The notes under the pieces are model-generated. The model did no database searches and was not told where the DNA came from. It saw only the letters and a program-made list of their open reading frames with translations. 64,000 nucleotides of DNA, taken from the NCBI GenBank assembly GCA_963839525.1, contig CAWIVJ010000007.1:124001-188000 (forward strand). Reading direction: 5' to 3'. The translations under genes and the position numbers were made by a program. The stretch comes from CAWIVJ01 sp963839525 (GTDB taxonomy: Bacteria; Cyanobacteriota; Vampirovibrionia; Gastranaerophilales; Gastranaerophilaceae). Positions 1 to 8,260 of this stretch are shown in pieces. Numbering within the stretch: the stretch's first letter is position 1; every line of letters starts with the position of its first letter.

Positions 1-1100
1 TTTGAGTTTGTGTTTTGAGCGTAAATATGAGTTTCTGCTCCTGCATGAAAAGAGGCTATTTTTTGATTTAAACTCATTTTTTGGCAGGCTATCAAATGTA
101 TTTTTTCCATTAAATCATCTTGTGTTCTTTCGAATAAAGGTAAATGCGGAAAAAATTCAATTTCAGCCTTGGCAAAATCTTTGTAAGTTTCATTAAATTC
201 ATTAATTTTATTTTGGATTAATCTTTTTAATTCATTTTCTTTTTCAATACAGGCACTTCTGATAGAATAACTTGCTTGTGCCTGTGTATTTATAATATTA
301 GTAATAGAATTTTTAATAAAATAATCCGGGTAATTATCTGATTCGATTTTATCGGAAAGAATTTTTGTAACTGTATTTTGAATATTTCCTGCAATTATTG
401 TTCCAAGATTTATTGAAGTTATAGTTCCTGTTTCATCAGCATAAACAACTCCCTGAGGGATTTGAGAAATTAAATCTGCTATTAATTTAGCAGCATTAAG
501 TCTATGTTTTTCATGAATATCAATCCCGGAATGTCCCCCAAACGGAGTGGTAACTTTAAGATTTCCCAAAGTATAGCTCGCACCGGAAACTAAAAGATGT
601 CCGAGTTTATCAGTGTCTAATACTAAAACATATTTTGATTGAATTTTCTTAAAATCAACATGTTTAATCCCACTCATCTTATGCTCTTCATCTCTCGTAA
701 GAATAATTTCCAATCCGCCATGATCGACAAATGTATTTGAATTTTGGGATAGTTCCAATGCTAAAAATAAAGCACAAGCCACTCCTGCTTTATCATCAGC
801 CCCAAGAGTTCTTGTACCGTCAGTTTGAATAAAATCTCCGTTAATTTTAAGGTTTACAGGCGAAAAATCTCCTACTACATCCATATGTGCAGATAATAAA
901 ATCGGTTTTTTATCAGGATTTTTCGCCTTGACTTTAATAAAAATATTTTCATAATCATCTAATTCATAAAAAATTCCATTTTTTTTACAAAGATCTTCAA
1001 TCCACTTAATAATTTTATCCTCTGAAAGAGATGGCGAGGGAATTTGAAGCAAAGTTGTAAAAATTTCTAATAATTTGTGTTTTTTTAATTCATTGAGCAT
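1..1100 (-). CDS. M20-family metallopeptidase (PepT-like), 3' end outside window
   Basis: Probable zinc-dependent aminopeptidase acting on small peptides in the cytoplasm. The frame runs from the ATG at 1100 off the left edge, giving about 366 residues. Visible M20 landmarks, in order, are HMDVVGDF (first metal ligand and Asp), GADDKAGVA (bridging Asp), TRDEEH (catalytic Glu pair), LVLDTDK (metal Asp), GGHSGIDIH (dimerisation-domain start) and HAGAETHIYA near the edge. This order matches peptidase T and related di/tripeptidases. The start overlaps the end of the upstream 60-residue gene, so the two are probably translationally coupled in one operon. The last few dozen residues are not visible. 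Exact substrate is unknown. Confidence 0.88.
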   Translation of the reverse strand, partial: MLNELKKHKLLEIFTTLLQIPSPSLSEDKIIKWIEDLCKKNGIFYELDDYENIFIKVKAKNPDKKPILLSAHMDVVGDFSPVNLKINGDFIQTDGTRTLGADDKAGVACALFLALELSQNSNTFVDHGGLEIILTRDEEHKMSGIKHVDFKKIQSKYVLVLDTDKLGHLLVSGASYTLGNLKVTTPFGGHSGIDIHEKHRLNAAKLIADLISQIPQGVVYADETGTITSINLGTIIAGNIQNTVTKILSDKIESDNYPDYFIKNSITNIINTQAQASYSIRSACIEKENELKRLIQNKINEFNETYKDFAKAEIEFFPHLPLFERTQDDLMEKIHLIACQKMSLNQKIASFHAGAETHIYAQNTNS

Positions 1101-1272
1101 TAAAAAACCTCTTATTTATACCACCTTTACCTATAGGCACTTTTATCAAACGCATACATTTAGGGCAACGACCTACATACGCTGTACCTTCCTTATTTTT
1201 ATAAATTCTTGCATAAACATTGCAACAATTAAACATTATTCCAAGATATTTTTTTTCTTCTTGCTCAGGCAT
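1090..1272 (-). CDS. small Cys-rich (zinc-ribbon-like) conserved protein
   Basis: A 60-residue protein with a Cys-Cys pair (FNCCNVYARIY) and a CPKC motif about 20 residues later, the spacing of a small zinc ribbon; metal binding is inferred. Its ATG shares bases with the TAA of the upstream glycoside-hydrolase-like gene (TAATG), and its end overlaps the start of the peptidase gene. It is therefore the middle of a three-gene overlapping unit, which is the best evidence that it is real. Function unknown; a basic, Gly/Lys-rich C-terminal half could contact RNA or another protein. Confidence 0.7.
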   Translation of the reverse strand: MPEQEEKKYLGIMFNCCNVYARIYKNKEGTAYVGRCPKCMRLIKVPIGKGGINKRFFNAQ

Positions 1273-3086
1273 TAGTAACCTCTACGTCTAAAGAATCTTC
1301 TCTTTTTATTGCAACGAGAAGAAGCTTCTTCAAGTTGATTAGGATTAAATACGCTTGAAGTAAGCGTTGCAGCATATTTGTCATTTAAGTGTGCATAATC
1401 AAACATAATAACCCCTTTTGCACAAAGTTTTCGTGATTCATGAATCTGTCTTAAAAGGTCTTCACTCGCTCCGTTCATAAAAGTTATAAAAAGTCCCGCA
1501 TATAATTCAGTATTTTGACTTTTATTGCATACAACATCTCTCATCATCGTAGAAGCTGTTTTTGCATCACAGGTTAATAACAGCGGTGTAAAGCCATCTA
1601 CATAACCTAACATTGACCATGTTCTCCAATCTTGCTGTTTAGTTTCCAATGCTTTTTGCCTGTCGGGAAAAATTACAGTTGTAAGTGATATTTTATTTTG
1701 CCTTGTCAACCTATTTATACGCAATACAAAAGCGGTAATTTTATCTTGTCTATATTTATCCCAACATTTCCACAAGGGATCTTTATAGCTTATTTCTATA
1801 GGATCCTTGCCGTACAAAGTTTTAAATTCATTTCTGGCATATTCTGTATATCCCCAGTTAGAAAGGTCATAGTTTGGAAATTTTGCCGCTATTGATTGAG
1901 GGTAACGAATATAGTCAAGATTTATGCCGTCAGGGCGATAACATTGAATTATTTCAGCAATTAAATCTTCTAAAAATTTTTGAACATTAGGATTGGCAGG
2001 GTCTATAAAATAGCCTCTATGTTCAGATAAAGAAGGAACGGGGCTGTTGGAATCAAAGTCTCTTTTTGTTTTATTAGTCCAGCTTGGCTTTACGGCAATT
2101 ATACTCTTAGGATTGTCTTTAGGGTTTTTATTGCCTACATAAAAAGTTTCAAACCAGATATGTACTTTCATGTTTCTTTTATGTGCTTCTTCAATCCAAA
2201 TTTTTAACGGATCAAATCCTAAGAAAGTTTCATTTTGAGCTATAAACTGGTAATTCTCCATTGTTCTACTTGGAAAAATGGTTTTACCATGAAAATATGT
2301 TTCTAAAAATATATTGTCAATTCCCGTAGCTTTTATTTTTTCAATAGAATCTACAATAGCTTCAGGGTTTGTTTCAGTCGGTCTTACCCATATTCCTTTT
2401 AGTTCTGTTTTGTCAAAAGGAATTGAGTTGGATAAAGCAGAATTTGCGGCATTTACAGCCATAGAAGAATATTTTTGAACATTTCTCGGATCTTTTTTAG
2501 CTTTTTTTAAATACTCTTCAGCTTTGTCTATATAGGCATATGGTTTTTTGCAGTCATACATGTATGACCTGCTCCTATAGTAAGAAACAATCTCCTGTGC
2601 TTCTTTTATTTTTTGTTTTGCCCCATATAAAAAACTATCAGAAGTTATATAAACTGTAAGTTTTTTATCCCCTTTATTAACATAGATTTTTGAACCTACA
2701 ATAATATTTTCATTAATCCATTTTTTAGCAGAACCATGACCGCTTATAACAAGGCCTTCATAAGGAATTATTGAATCAGCACCGCTTAAAGCTGTTACAA
2801 TATTTCCGTTAACAATTGCTTCAGAACCAAATTCATTTGTATTTGTTCTAAGTCCGAAAGCATGAGTGTAAATAACTAATTGATTTGAACCGCGGAGTCC
2901 GGGGTAATAACTTGCCGAAGCATTTGTTAAAACAGTAGGATCTATGGCATTTATTGAATGAGTTTTTTCACTGAATATGATTTCTTTTCTACATGGATTA
3001 TATTCCCATGCGTTAACACTGGCAAAAAATTGACCTGCAATTAAGCTTAAGATCAACAAAAATGACTTTAGTTTAACCGTATTCAT
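1272..3086 (-). CDS. secreted glycoside-hydrolase-like family 10 (GHL10/DUF187) protein
   Basis: Exported protein of 604 residues. Residues 1-26 form a signal peptide (KSFLLILSLIAGQFF, cleavage likely after VNA). The N-terminal third has a beta-rich region with little recognisable similarity, then a helical Lys-rich stretch. From about residue 228 comes the GHL10 TIM-barrel: LKGIWVRPTETN, FLETYFHGKTIFPS, KVHIWFETFYVG and PDGINLDYIRYPQS are typical strands, the last carrying the family's Asp-Tyr-Arg signature. Members are thought to act on envelope or peptidoglycan-linked sugars, but substrates are poorly defined. The C-terminus is very basic (KKRRFFRRRGY), unusual for a catalytic domain. First gene of a three-gene overlapping operon. 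Confidence 0.88.
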   Translation of the reverse strand: MNTVKLKSFLLILSLIAGQFFASVNAWEYNPCRKEIIFSEKTHSINAIDPTVLTNASASYYPGLRGSNQLVIYTHAFGLRTNTNEFGSEAIVNGNIVTALSGADSIIPYEGLVISGHGSAKKWINENIIVGSKIYVNKGDKKLTVYITSDSFLYGAKQKIKEAQEIVSYYRSRSYMYDCKKPYAYIDKAEEYLKKAKKDPRNVQKYSSMAVNAANSALSNSIPFDKTELKGIWVRPTETNPEAIVDSIEKIKATGIDNIFLETYFHGKTIFPSRTMENYQFIAQNETFLGFDPLKIWIEEAHKRNMKVHIWFETFYVGNKNPKDNPKSIIAVKPSWTNKTKRDFDSNSPVPSLSEHRGYFIDPANPNVQKFLEDLIAEIIQCYRPDGINLDYIRYPQSIAAKFPNYDLSNWGYTEYARNEFKTLYGKDPIEISYKDPLWKCWDKYRQDKITAFVLRINRLTRQNKISLTTVIFPDRQKALETKQQDWRTWSMLGYVDGFTPLLLTCDAKTASTMMRDVVCNKSQNTELYAGLFITFMNGASEDLLRQIHESRKLCAKGVIMFDYAHLNDKYAATLTSSVFNPNQLEEASSRCNKKRRFFRRRGY

Positions 3087-3235
3087 TTATCCCCTTTTTT
3101 TCTCTTCCCTGATATACAAAATAAATAATACAGTGATTTTGTATAATTTAATTCATCCAACGGGCTGATTTTTAGGGTAAGAAAGAATGTTAAAACTCAT
3201 TTTATTTACCAAAAGCTACCAGCAATTCTTTCTTC

Positions 3236-3427
3236 CTAATTAAAAAAAAATTTAATTATCTGTACAAATTTTTTTCCAAAAGTTATATTTTGTGTTCCAA
3301 ATTGATGCACCCTCATTTTTTTACCCGCATTATCTACACTTGTAATTTTTGTTATTTTATTTGTGTTTATTCCTTTAAGCTCATTTAAAAATTTAATATA
3401 AGACTGTATTTCCAGAATTATAAATTT
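3236..3427 (-). pseudogene. C-terminal coding remnant without start codon
   Basis: A minus-strand frame of about 60 codons ends in TAG at 3236-3238 and starts just after an in-frame TGA at 3428-3430. It has no ATG, GTG or TTG start. Its translation looks like real protein: SYIKFLNELKGINTNKI followed by MRVHQFGTQNITFGKKF. The pattern loosely recalls the C-terminal beta domain of FtsQ/DivIB-type proteins, but that is a weak guess. It lies directly downstream of the TPR gene, so it may be the tail of a gene lost by deletion. The rest of the 349-base gap (3087-3435) shows only an imperfect inverted repeat around 3181-3235 (AAGAAAGAAT / ATTCTTTCTT), which could terminate transcription. Confidence 0.4.
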
Positions 3428-3435
3428 TCATAAAC

Positions 3436-4080
3436 TTACTTATGAAAAAGGTAATAATCTGAATTACTATAATTTAATTCCTTCAATATTTTTGATTTAG
3501 TTCTTAATTCAGGATTTTGGGGATTAAGTCTGAGGGCATTAGAATAATATTTCTTTGCTTGTTCAATATCTGCCAATTTTTCATAAAGAGCTCCTAATCG
3601 GCAATTAAGGTAATAATTATTAGCATAACCGTAATTGTAAGACCTGTTGTAATAATAAAGAGAATTCAATAAATCATTGCGTTTATAATAAAAATTTGCA
3701 ATATAAAGGTTTGTTCCGGGATCTTTATTATTGTAATTATAAGCATTGAAAAAACATTTTTTAGCAAGTTTGTCTAATTTTAATTCGTCATATATCCTGC
3801 CAAGCCCGATTTGTGCATCAATTGAATCAGGATTTATTTTTGAAAGCAAAAAATAATACCGCATAGCTTCTTGTAAATAAAAAATCTTACCTGTAATTTT
3901 AGAGGTCTTTTCAAATAAAAGCATGTTTTTGTTAGCATTTTCAAGAAATTTTGCTTCATCTTCGGGTTTGAATATATATTGATAACCTTTATATTCCAAA
4001 TATGCATCTTTTGTATCAGCAAATACAGAATTTATACTGAATATAATTAATATTAAAATGAGAATTATTTTTTTAACCAT
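3436..4080 (-). CDS. exported TPR-repeat protein
   Basis: A 214-residue protein with a signal peptide (KKIILILILIIFSI, cleavage near VFADT). The mature part contains tandem tetratricopeptide-like units of about 34 residues, for example SIDAQIGLGRIYDELKLDK, NLYIANFYYKRNDLLNSL and LGALYEKLADIEQAKKYYSN. TPRs are protein-interaction scaffolds, so it is probably a periplasmic or envelope-attached adaptor. It has no lipobox cysteine at the cleavage site. It is transcribed away from the complex I operon, whose first gene starts 119 bases away on the other strand. Specific partner unknown. Confidence 0.75.
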   Translation of the reverse strand: MVKKIILILILIIFSINSVFADTKDAYLEYKGYQYIFKPEDEAKFLENANKNMLLFEKTSKITGKIFYLQEAMRYYFLLSKINPDSIDAQIGLGRIYDELKLDKLAKKCFFNAYNYNNKDPGTNLYIANFYYKRNDLLNSLYYYNRSYNYGYANNYYLNCRLGALYEKLADIEQAKKYYSNALRLNPQNPELRTKSKILKELNYSNSDYYLFHK

Positions 4081-4199
4081 AAAAATAAATATCTTAATAT
4101 ATCACAACAAATACTATTATATCAGGAAAATTTCATGTAAAATATATAGTTATAAAGGTCTTAATATCAGAGTAATAAGCGAGAGTTATCGGGGGCAAA

Positions 4200-4553
4200 T
4201 TGAAAGAATTAGTTTTTTTATTGGTGTTTGTTGCTTTATCGACAGCTTTTGCCCTTGCCGCACTTATCGCAAGCTTTATTTGTTCTCCGCATGCCGAAAG
4301 TGATGAAAAAAGCAAAACTTACGAATGCGGTATGAGACTTTTTTCTGATGCCAGAATCCAATTTGATATTAAATTTTTTAATTTTGTTGTTATGTTTTTA
4401 ATTTTTGATATTGAAACTATATTTTTATTTCCTTTTGCAGTTAATTTTATGCAGTTGAAGCTATTTGCAATTGTAGAAGTCTTTATATTTATTGCACTTT
4501 TGCTAATTGCTCTTATTTACGCAATAAAAAAAGATGTGCTGAGGTGGCAATGA
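4200..4553 (+). CDS. nuoA: NADH-quinone oxidoreductase subunit A (complex I)
   Basis: Membrane subunit of complex I (NdhC in cyanobacteria), 117 residues with three transmembrane helices. The conserved loop after helix 1 reads KTYECGM, the family signature near the quinone channel, and FNFVVMFLIFDIETIFLFP is the typical second helix. The frame starts with TTG at 4200 behind a weak G-rich site (GGGGGC); no ATG precedes the first helix, so TTG is the likely start. It opens an eleven-gene operon (nuoABCDHIJKLMN). Its stop overlaps the nuoB start (ATGA). Confidence 0.93.
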   Translation: MKELVFLLVFVALSTAFALAALIASFICSPHAESDEKSKTYECGMRLFSDARIQFDIKFFNFVVMFLIFDIETIFLFPFAVNFMQLKLFAIVEVFIFIALLLIALIYAIKKDVLRWQ

Positions 4554-5128
4554 ACATTATAATTTCAAGCATAGATTTTATTTATAACTGGGCGAGGTCA
4601 AATTCAATATGGCCAATGACTTTTGCAACCTCCTGCTGCGGAATTGAAATGATGCAAACATCTGCTGCTAATTTTGATATTGCGAGATTTGGCTCTGAAG
4701 TTTTTAGAGCTACGCCAAGACAAGCAGATTTATTAATTTGTGCCGGAACAATTACCCATAAAATGGCTCCTGCACTATTAAAATTATATCAACAAATGCC
4801 CGAACCAAAATATGTTATAGCTATGGGAGCATGTACTTGCGGTGGCGGGATGTTTACTGATAGCTATTCGGTTGTAAACGGAATTGATAAGATTATTCCG
4901 GTCGATATTTATCTTCCAATGTGTCCGCCAAAACCTGAAGCACTTTTAGATTCTATTATTAAGCTTCAAAAGAAAATTAGAAAAGAGACTATTTTGGATA
5001 GACAAAAGTATATTGCAGGTCACACTTCTAATTTAAAAATTGACGAAGACAATGAGATTTTAATCGAGGATAGTGGAATAGTCATTCAACAATGGGGATT
5101 ATCAGGAGATCTTGCTTATGAATTTTGA
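4550..5128 (+). CDS. nuoB: NADH-quinone oxidoreductase subunit B
   Basis: Peripheral-arm subunit (NdhK) holding the terminal [4Fe-4S] cluster N2, which passes electrons to quinone. Cluster ligands are visible as the double cysteine TSCCGIEMM, the ACTCGG loop and MCPPKPEA. I chose the ATG at 4550 over an in-frame GTG at 4544 because GAGG (4541-4544) then sits five bases upstream and the ATG overlaps the nuoA stop. It overlaps nuoC downstream. Length (192 residues) is normal for bacterial NuoB with a short N-terminus. Confidence 0.95.
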   Translation: MNIIISSIDFIYNWARSNSIWPMTFATSCCGIEMMQTSAANFDIARFGSEVFRATPRQADLLICAGTITHKMAPALLKLYQQMPEPKYVIAMGACTCGGGMFTDSYSVVNGIDKIIPVDIYLPMCPPKPEALLDSIIKLQKKIRKETILDRQKYIAGHTSNLKIDEDNEILIEDSGIVIQQWGLSGDLAYEF

Positions 5129-5540
5129 TATCATAAAAAATGAAAATTCTTTTGATAAAATTCGTGTGGAAAGTTCGAATCTTTATGACACACTAAGTTT
5201 TTTGAAAAATAATGCCGAATTTAATTTTAACAGATTAAATACAATTATTGCAATTGATTTAGGCGATAGTTTTGAATTAATTTATGATTTACATTCGGTT
5301 AATACAGGCAACATGGGGCATGTTTCTGTCATTGTCGACAGAAACATGCCCCATGTTGCCTCAATTGTAGATATTTATAAAAGCGCTTATTTTGATGAGT
5401 GTGAAATTTACGATTTATTTGGAATAACTTTTGATAACAATCCTAATTTAAAAAGGCTTTTAATGCCTAAGGGTTGGAAGGGGTATCCGCTACGTAAGGA
5501 TTACAAACAAGACGATGAAAGGTTAGCTTGGAGTAAATAG
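5118..5540 (+). CDS. nuoC: NADH-quinone oxidoreductase subunit C
   Basis: Peripheral-arm subunit (NdhJ), 140 residues, a separate gene rather than a nuoCD fusion. The signature CEIYDLFGITF and the NPNLKRLLMP end are clear. The ATG at 5118 is preferred to the TTG at 5112 because CAGGAG lies at the proper distance. The gene contains a perfect inverted repeat with 25-bp arms (5306-5361) encoding GNMGHVSVIVDRNMPHVA just before the signature. The segment is not longer than in other NuoC proteins, so the palindrome replaced sequence instead of adding it. The overall fold should be kept. Confidence 0.93.
   Translation: MNFDIIKNENSFDKIRVESSNLYDTLSFLKNNAEFNFNRLNTIIAIDLGDSFELIYDLHSVNTGNMGHVSVIVDRNMPHVASIVDIYKSAYFDECEIYDLFGITFDNNPNLKRLLMPKGWKGYPLRKDYKQDDERLAWSK
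5306..5361. repeat. perfect 25-bp-arm inverted repeat inside nuoC
   Basis: Arms 5306-5330 and 5337-5361 are exact reverse complements around a six-base loop (ATTGTC). It lies wholly in coding sequence. In RNA it would form a very stable hairpin in the middle of nuoC. The right arm encodes the part that resembles the conserved NuoC motif (PHVASI), so the left arm may be a templated inverted copy of it. Confidence 0.97.
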
Positions 5541-5569
5541 TAAAATAATCTCTACACAAATAAAAGACT

Positions 5570-6697
5570 ATGACAGTAAAAAATAAACTAAAAATAAATA
5601 TCGGTCCGCAACACCCTGCAACGCATGGTGTATTAAGGCTTGTGCTTGAATTAGAGGGCGAAATAATTAAATCTTGCGAGCCGGTTATCGGTTATTTGCA
5701 CAGAGGCATGGAAAAAATGGCGGAAAACCGTACATATATTCAATATTTGCCAACAGTTGACAGGGTTGATTATTTAGGCGGGTTTTTTAATTCTTATGCT
5801 TTTTGCGATGCAGTTGAAAATTTAGCTAAAATAGAAATTTCTAAACGTTCTCAATACATTAGAGTTTTGACAATGGAAATGAATAGGCTTTCTTCTCATT
5901 TACTTTGGCTGGGAACTTATTTGCTTGATTTGGGGGCAAGTTCTCCTTTATTTTATACCTTCAGAGACAGAGAAGAAATTTTAACTTTGTTTGAACAACT
6001 TTCAGGGCAGCGCATGATGTATAACTATTATACTTTTGGAGGGGTTAGACATGATATTGCAAATGATTGGCTTGAAAAAGTTACAGAATTTATTAAAAAA
6101 ATGCCTCGAAAAATCCAGGATTATGAAGATATAATCACAAATAATCCTATTTTTGCCACAAGAACAGAAAATTTAGGAATAATTTCAAAAAATAATGCTT
6201 TACAGTACTCAATGACCGGTCCTAACTTGAGAGCAAGTGGTATAAATATTGATTACAGAAAGAAAACAGGAAATACACAGGGAAATGAGGGATATTTAGT
6301 TTATCCTGAGCTTGATTTCAATGTCATTACTGCTGAGGCAGGTGACAGTTATTGCAGATATAAAGTTAGAATTGAAGAAATGCGAGAATGCTTAAAAATT
6401 ATTTCTCAATGTATTGATTGGCTTAAAACGAATTCAGGCGAGGTTATTTCATCCGTAAAACAACCAACGCTGAAAGTTCCCGAAGGAGAATTCATTTCAA
6501 ACGTAGAAGCACCTCGCGGTATATGTTCTTGCTATGTTAAATCAGATGGAACAGGAAATCCTTATCGTGTTAAATGGCGTACAGGATCTTATTATGCAGT
6601 TCAAATCCTGCCAAGATTACTTGAAGGCAGCTTTTATCCGGATTTAATGGCAATTTTTGGTTCTTTAGATGTAATTTTGCCGGAGGTAGACAGGTAA
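5570..6697 (+). CDS. nuoD: NADH-quinone oxidoreductase subunit D
   Basis: The 49-kDa-type subunit (NdhH), 375 residues, which forms the quinone-reduction site together with NuoB. It begins with IGPQHPATHGVLRLVLELEG, contains IGYLHRGMEKMAE and TVDRVDYLGG, and ends FGSLDVILPEVDR. The paired CxxC motifs that bind NiFe in hydrogenase large subunits are absent at both ends, so this is a true complex I subunit and not a group 4 hydrogenase. It starts 29 bases after nuoC, and its stop overlaps nuoH (TAATG). Confidence 0.96.
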   Translation: MTVKNKLKINIGPQHPATHGVLRLVLELEGEIIKSCEPVIGYLHRGMEKMAENRTYIQYLPTVDRVDYLGGFFNSYAFCDAVENLAKIEISKRSQYIRVLTMEMNRLSSHLLWLGTYLLDLGASSPLFYTFRDREEILTLFEQLSGQRMMYNYYTFGGVRHDIANDWLEKVTEFIKKMPRKIQDYEDIITNNPIFATRTENLGIISKNNALQYSMTGPNLRASGINIDYRKKTGNTQGNEGYLVYPELDFNVITAEAGDSYCRYKVRIEEMRECLKIISQCIDWLKTNSGEVISSVKQPTLKVPEGEFISNVEAPRGICSCYVKSDGTGNPYRVKWRTGSYYAVQILPRLLEGSFYPDLMAIFGSLDVILPEVDR

Positions 6698-7791
6698 TGA
6701 ATTATTTATATTTTTTATACATTGATTTATTGCATAAATATAATTTACCTGAATTCTTAGGTATAATTACATTTCCATTGATTCCTTTTTGTGTTGTGGC
6801 TGCAGCTTTGATTGTTATTGTAATTTTTTTAGTTTTAGCAGAGAGAAAAGTTTTGGCATTTTTTACTCAAAGGAAAGGTCCTAACAGAGTTGGCCCCTGG
6901 GGGTTATTTCAAACTATCGCAGATGCAATAAAACTTTTGTGTAAAGAAAATATTACTCCTGAATGTGCAGAAAAATTTATGTTTAATCTTGCTCCATTGC
7001 TTGCGTTTGTTCCTGTAATGATTGTTTGGGGATTAATTCCGTTTAGTTCTGAATTTGATACAATATCTTTTTCAATTAATGCTTTACTTTTTGCGGTAAT
7101 TGCTTCAATCCCTATTTTAGGAATACTTTTGGCAGGTTATGCGAGTAACAATAAGTATTCACTTATTGGCTCAATTCGTTCCGTTGCACAGGCAATAAGT
7201 TATGAACTTCCGTTGGTATTCGTATTAATAAGCATTGCTATTTTAGCCTCATCACTTAATTTAAAACAAATAGTTTTTGCTCAAATTAATGTTTATCCGT
7301 TTTTCGGGTGGTTTATTTTTCCCTCTTTTTTAGGCTTTTTAATATTTTTCATTTGCGGCATTGCAGAATTAAACCGTTGCCCTTTTGATTTACCCGAAGC
7401 GGAAAGTGAACTTGTAAGCGGTTATAATACAGAATACTCAGGTATGAAATTTGCCTTCTTTTTCTTGGCAGAATACGCCATGATGTTTATTATGTGTGCT
7501 TTTATTGCAACTTTATTTCTAGGCGGATTTTTATCTCCTTTAGGTTATTATATTAGCGAGAAATTCATTTCAAATGAATTTCTCGCTAATATTTTAGTAT
7601 ATTTTGAACAAGCATTCTGGCTTTTCTTAAAAACATTTTTCTTGATATTTTGTATGATGTGGGTTAGAGCAACTCTTCCAAGATTAAAAACTCATCAACT
7701 TACAGCTTTTGCGTGGAAGTTTTTACTTCCTCTTTCGTTTTTAAACTTACTTATTGTATGTTTAATTAAGGGGGTGGGATTAAATGGTTAA
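6697..7791 (+). CDS. nuoH: NADH-quinone oxidoreductase subunit H
   Basis: Membrane subunit (NdhA/ND1), 364 residues with about eight helices, forming the quinone channel roof and linking the peripheral and proton-pumping arms. AERKVLAFFTQRKGPNRVGP and CPFDLPEAESELVSGYNTEY are the conserved charged loops. The final helices (WVRATLPRLKTHQL) are intact. A 43-base perfect palindrome (7550-7592) encodes YISEKFISNEFLANI in the variable loop before the last helices. The start overlaps the nuoD stop, and the end overlaps nuoI by eight bases. Confidence 0.95.
   Translation: MNYLYFLYIDLLHKYNLPEFLGIITFPLIPFCVVAAALIVIVIFLVLAERKVLAFFTQRKGPNRVGPWGLFQTIADAIKLLCKENITPECAEKFMFNLAPLLAFVPVMIVWGLIPFSSEFDTISFSINALLFAVIASIPILGILLAGYASNNKYSLIGSIRSVAQAISYELPLVFVLISIAILASSLNLKQIVFAQINVYPFFGWFIFPSFLGFLIFFICGIAELNRCPFDLPEAESELVSGYNTEYSGMKFAFFFLAEYAMMFIMCAFIATLFLGGFLSPLGYYISEKFISNEFLANILVYFEQAFWLFLKTFFLIFCMMWVRATLPRLKTHQLTAFAWKFLLPLSFLNLLIVCLIKGVGLNG
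7550..7592. repeat. perfect 21-bp-arm palindrome inside nuoH
   Basis: Arms 7550-7570 and 7572-7592 are exact reverse complements around a single base (C7571). The whole structure is translated in the nuoH frame. It falls in a loop that varies in the family, so it could be an inverted duplication or an insertion tolerated by the protein. Confidence 0.97.
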
Positions 7792-8227
7792 AATTTTTAA
7801 ATATTTAGTTGCACTTATTTTAGGACATTTAACTGTTTTTAAACACCTTTTTAAAAGTCCTGTAACTCTTGAATACCCAGAAAAAAAAGCCGAGTTAAAT
7901 GATTATTTCAGAGGCTTACATGTTCTTGATGTTGAAAAGTGTACTGCCTGTGGAATGTGTCAAAGAGTTTGCCCTTCTTTCGGCACAATAGAAATAGAAA
8001 AAGAAAAAGATGAGGAGGGTAAATTTCATCCCGCAAAATATACAATTGATTTAAATAAATGTATTTTTTGCGGTAATTGTGTTGAGTATTGCCCGTTTGA
8101 AGCAATAAAAATGACAAAAAATTATGAATTGGCAAACGAAAAAAAATCATCTTTAAAATTAGACATAAATGATTTAAAAGATATAATAGATAAAAAGAAA
8201 AATAAGAAAGAAAAAGAGCAGAATTAA
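7784..8227 (+). CDS. nuoI: NADH-quinone oxidoreductase subunit I
   Basis: Peripheral-arm ferredoxin-like subunit (NdhI), 147 residues. Two [4Fe-4S] motifs are complete, CTACGMCQRVCP and CIFCGNCVEYCP, for clusters N6a and N6b that feed N2 in NuoB. The N-terminus is amphipathic and hydrophobic (FKYLVALILGHLTVF), as expected for the membrane-contacting helix. The C-terminal 25 residues are Lys/Asp-rich and look disordered. In a complex without NuoEFG this subunit is the probable electron entry point, as in cyanobacterial NDH-1, where ferredoxin docks here. Confidence 0.95.
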   Translation: MVKIFKYLVALILGHLTVFKHLFKSPVTLEYPEKKAELNDYFRGLHVLDVEKCTACGMCQRVCPSFGTIEIEKEKDEEGKFHPAKYTIDLNKCIFCGNCVEYCPFEAIKMTKNYELANEKKSSLKLDINDLKDIIDKKKNKKEKEQN

Positions 8228-8260
8228 CTTCAATTTAATCACCAATATGAGGATATAAAA

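Noticed and set aside
4544..4552. GTG at 4544 as the nuoB start
   Set aside because: It would overlap the GAGG ribosome site; ATG at 4550 has correct spacing and the usual ATGA overlap with nuoA.
5570..6697. nuoD considered as a group 4 NiFe-hydrogenase large subunit, because nuoEFG are missing
   Set aside because: The two CxxC motifs that bind NiFe are absent at both ends, and the ending EVDR with the quinone-site sequences is that of complex I.
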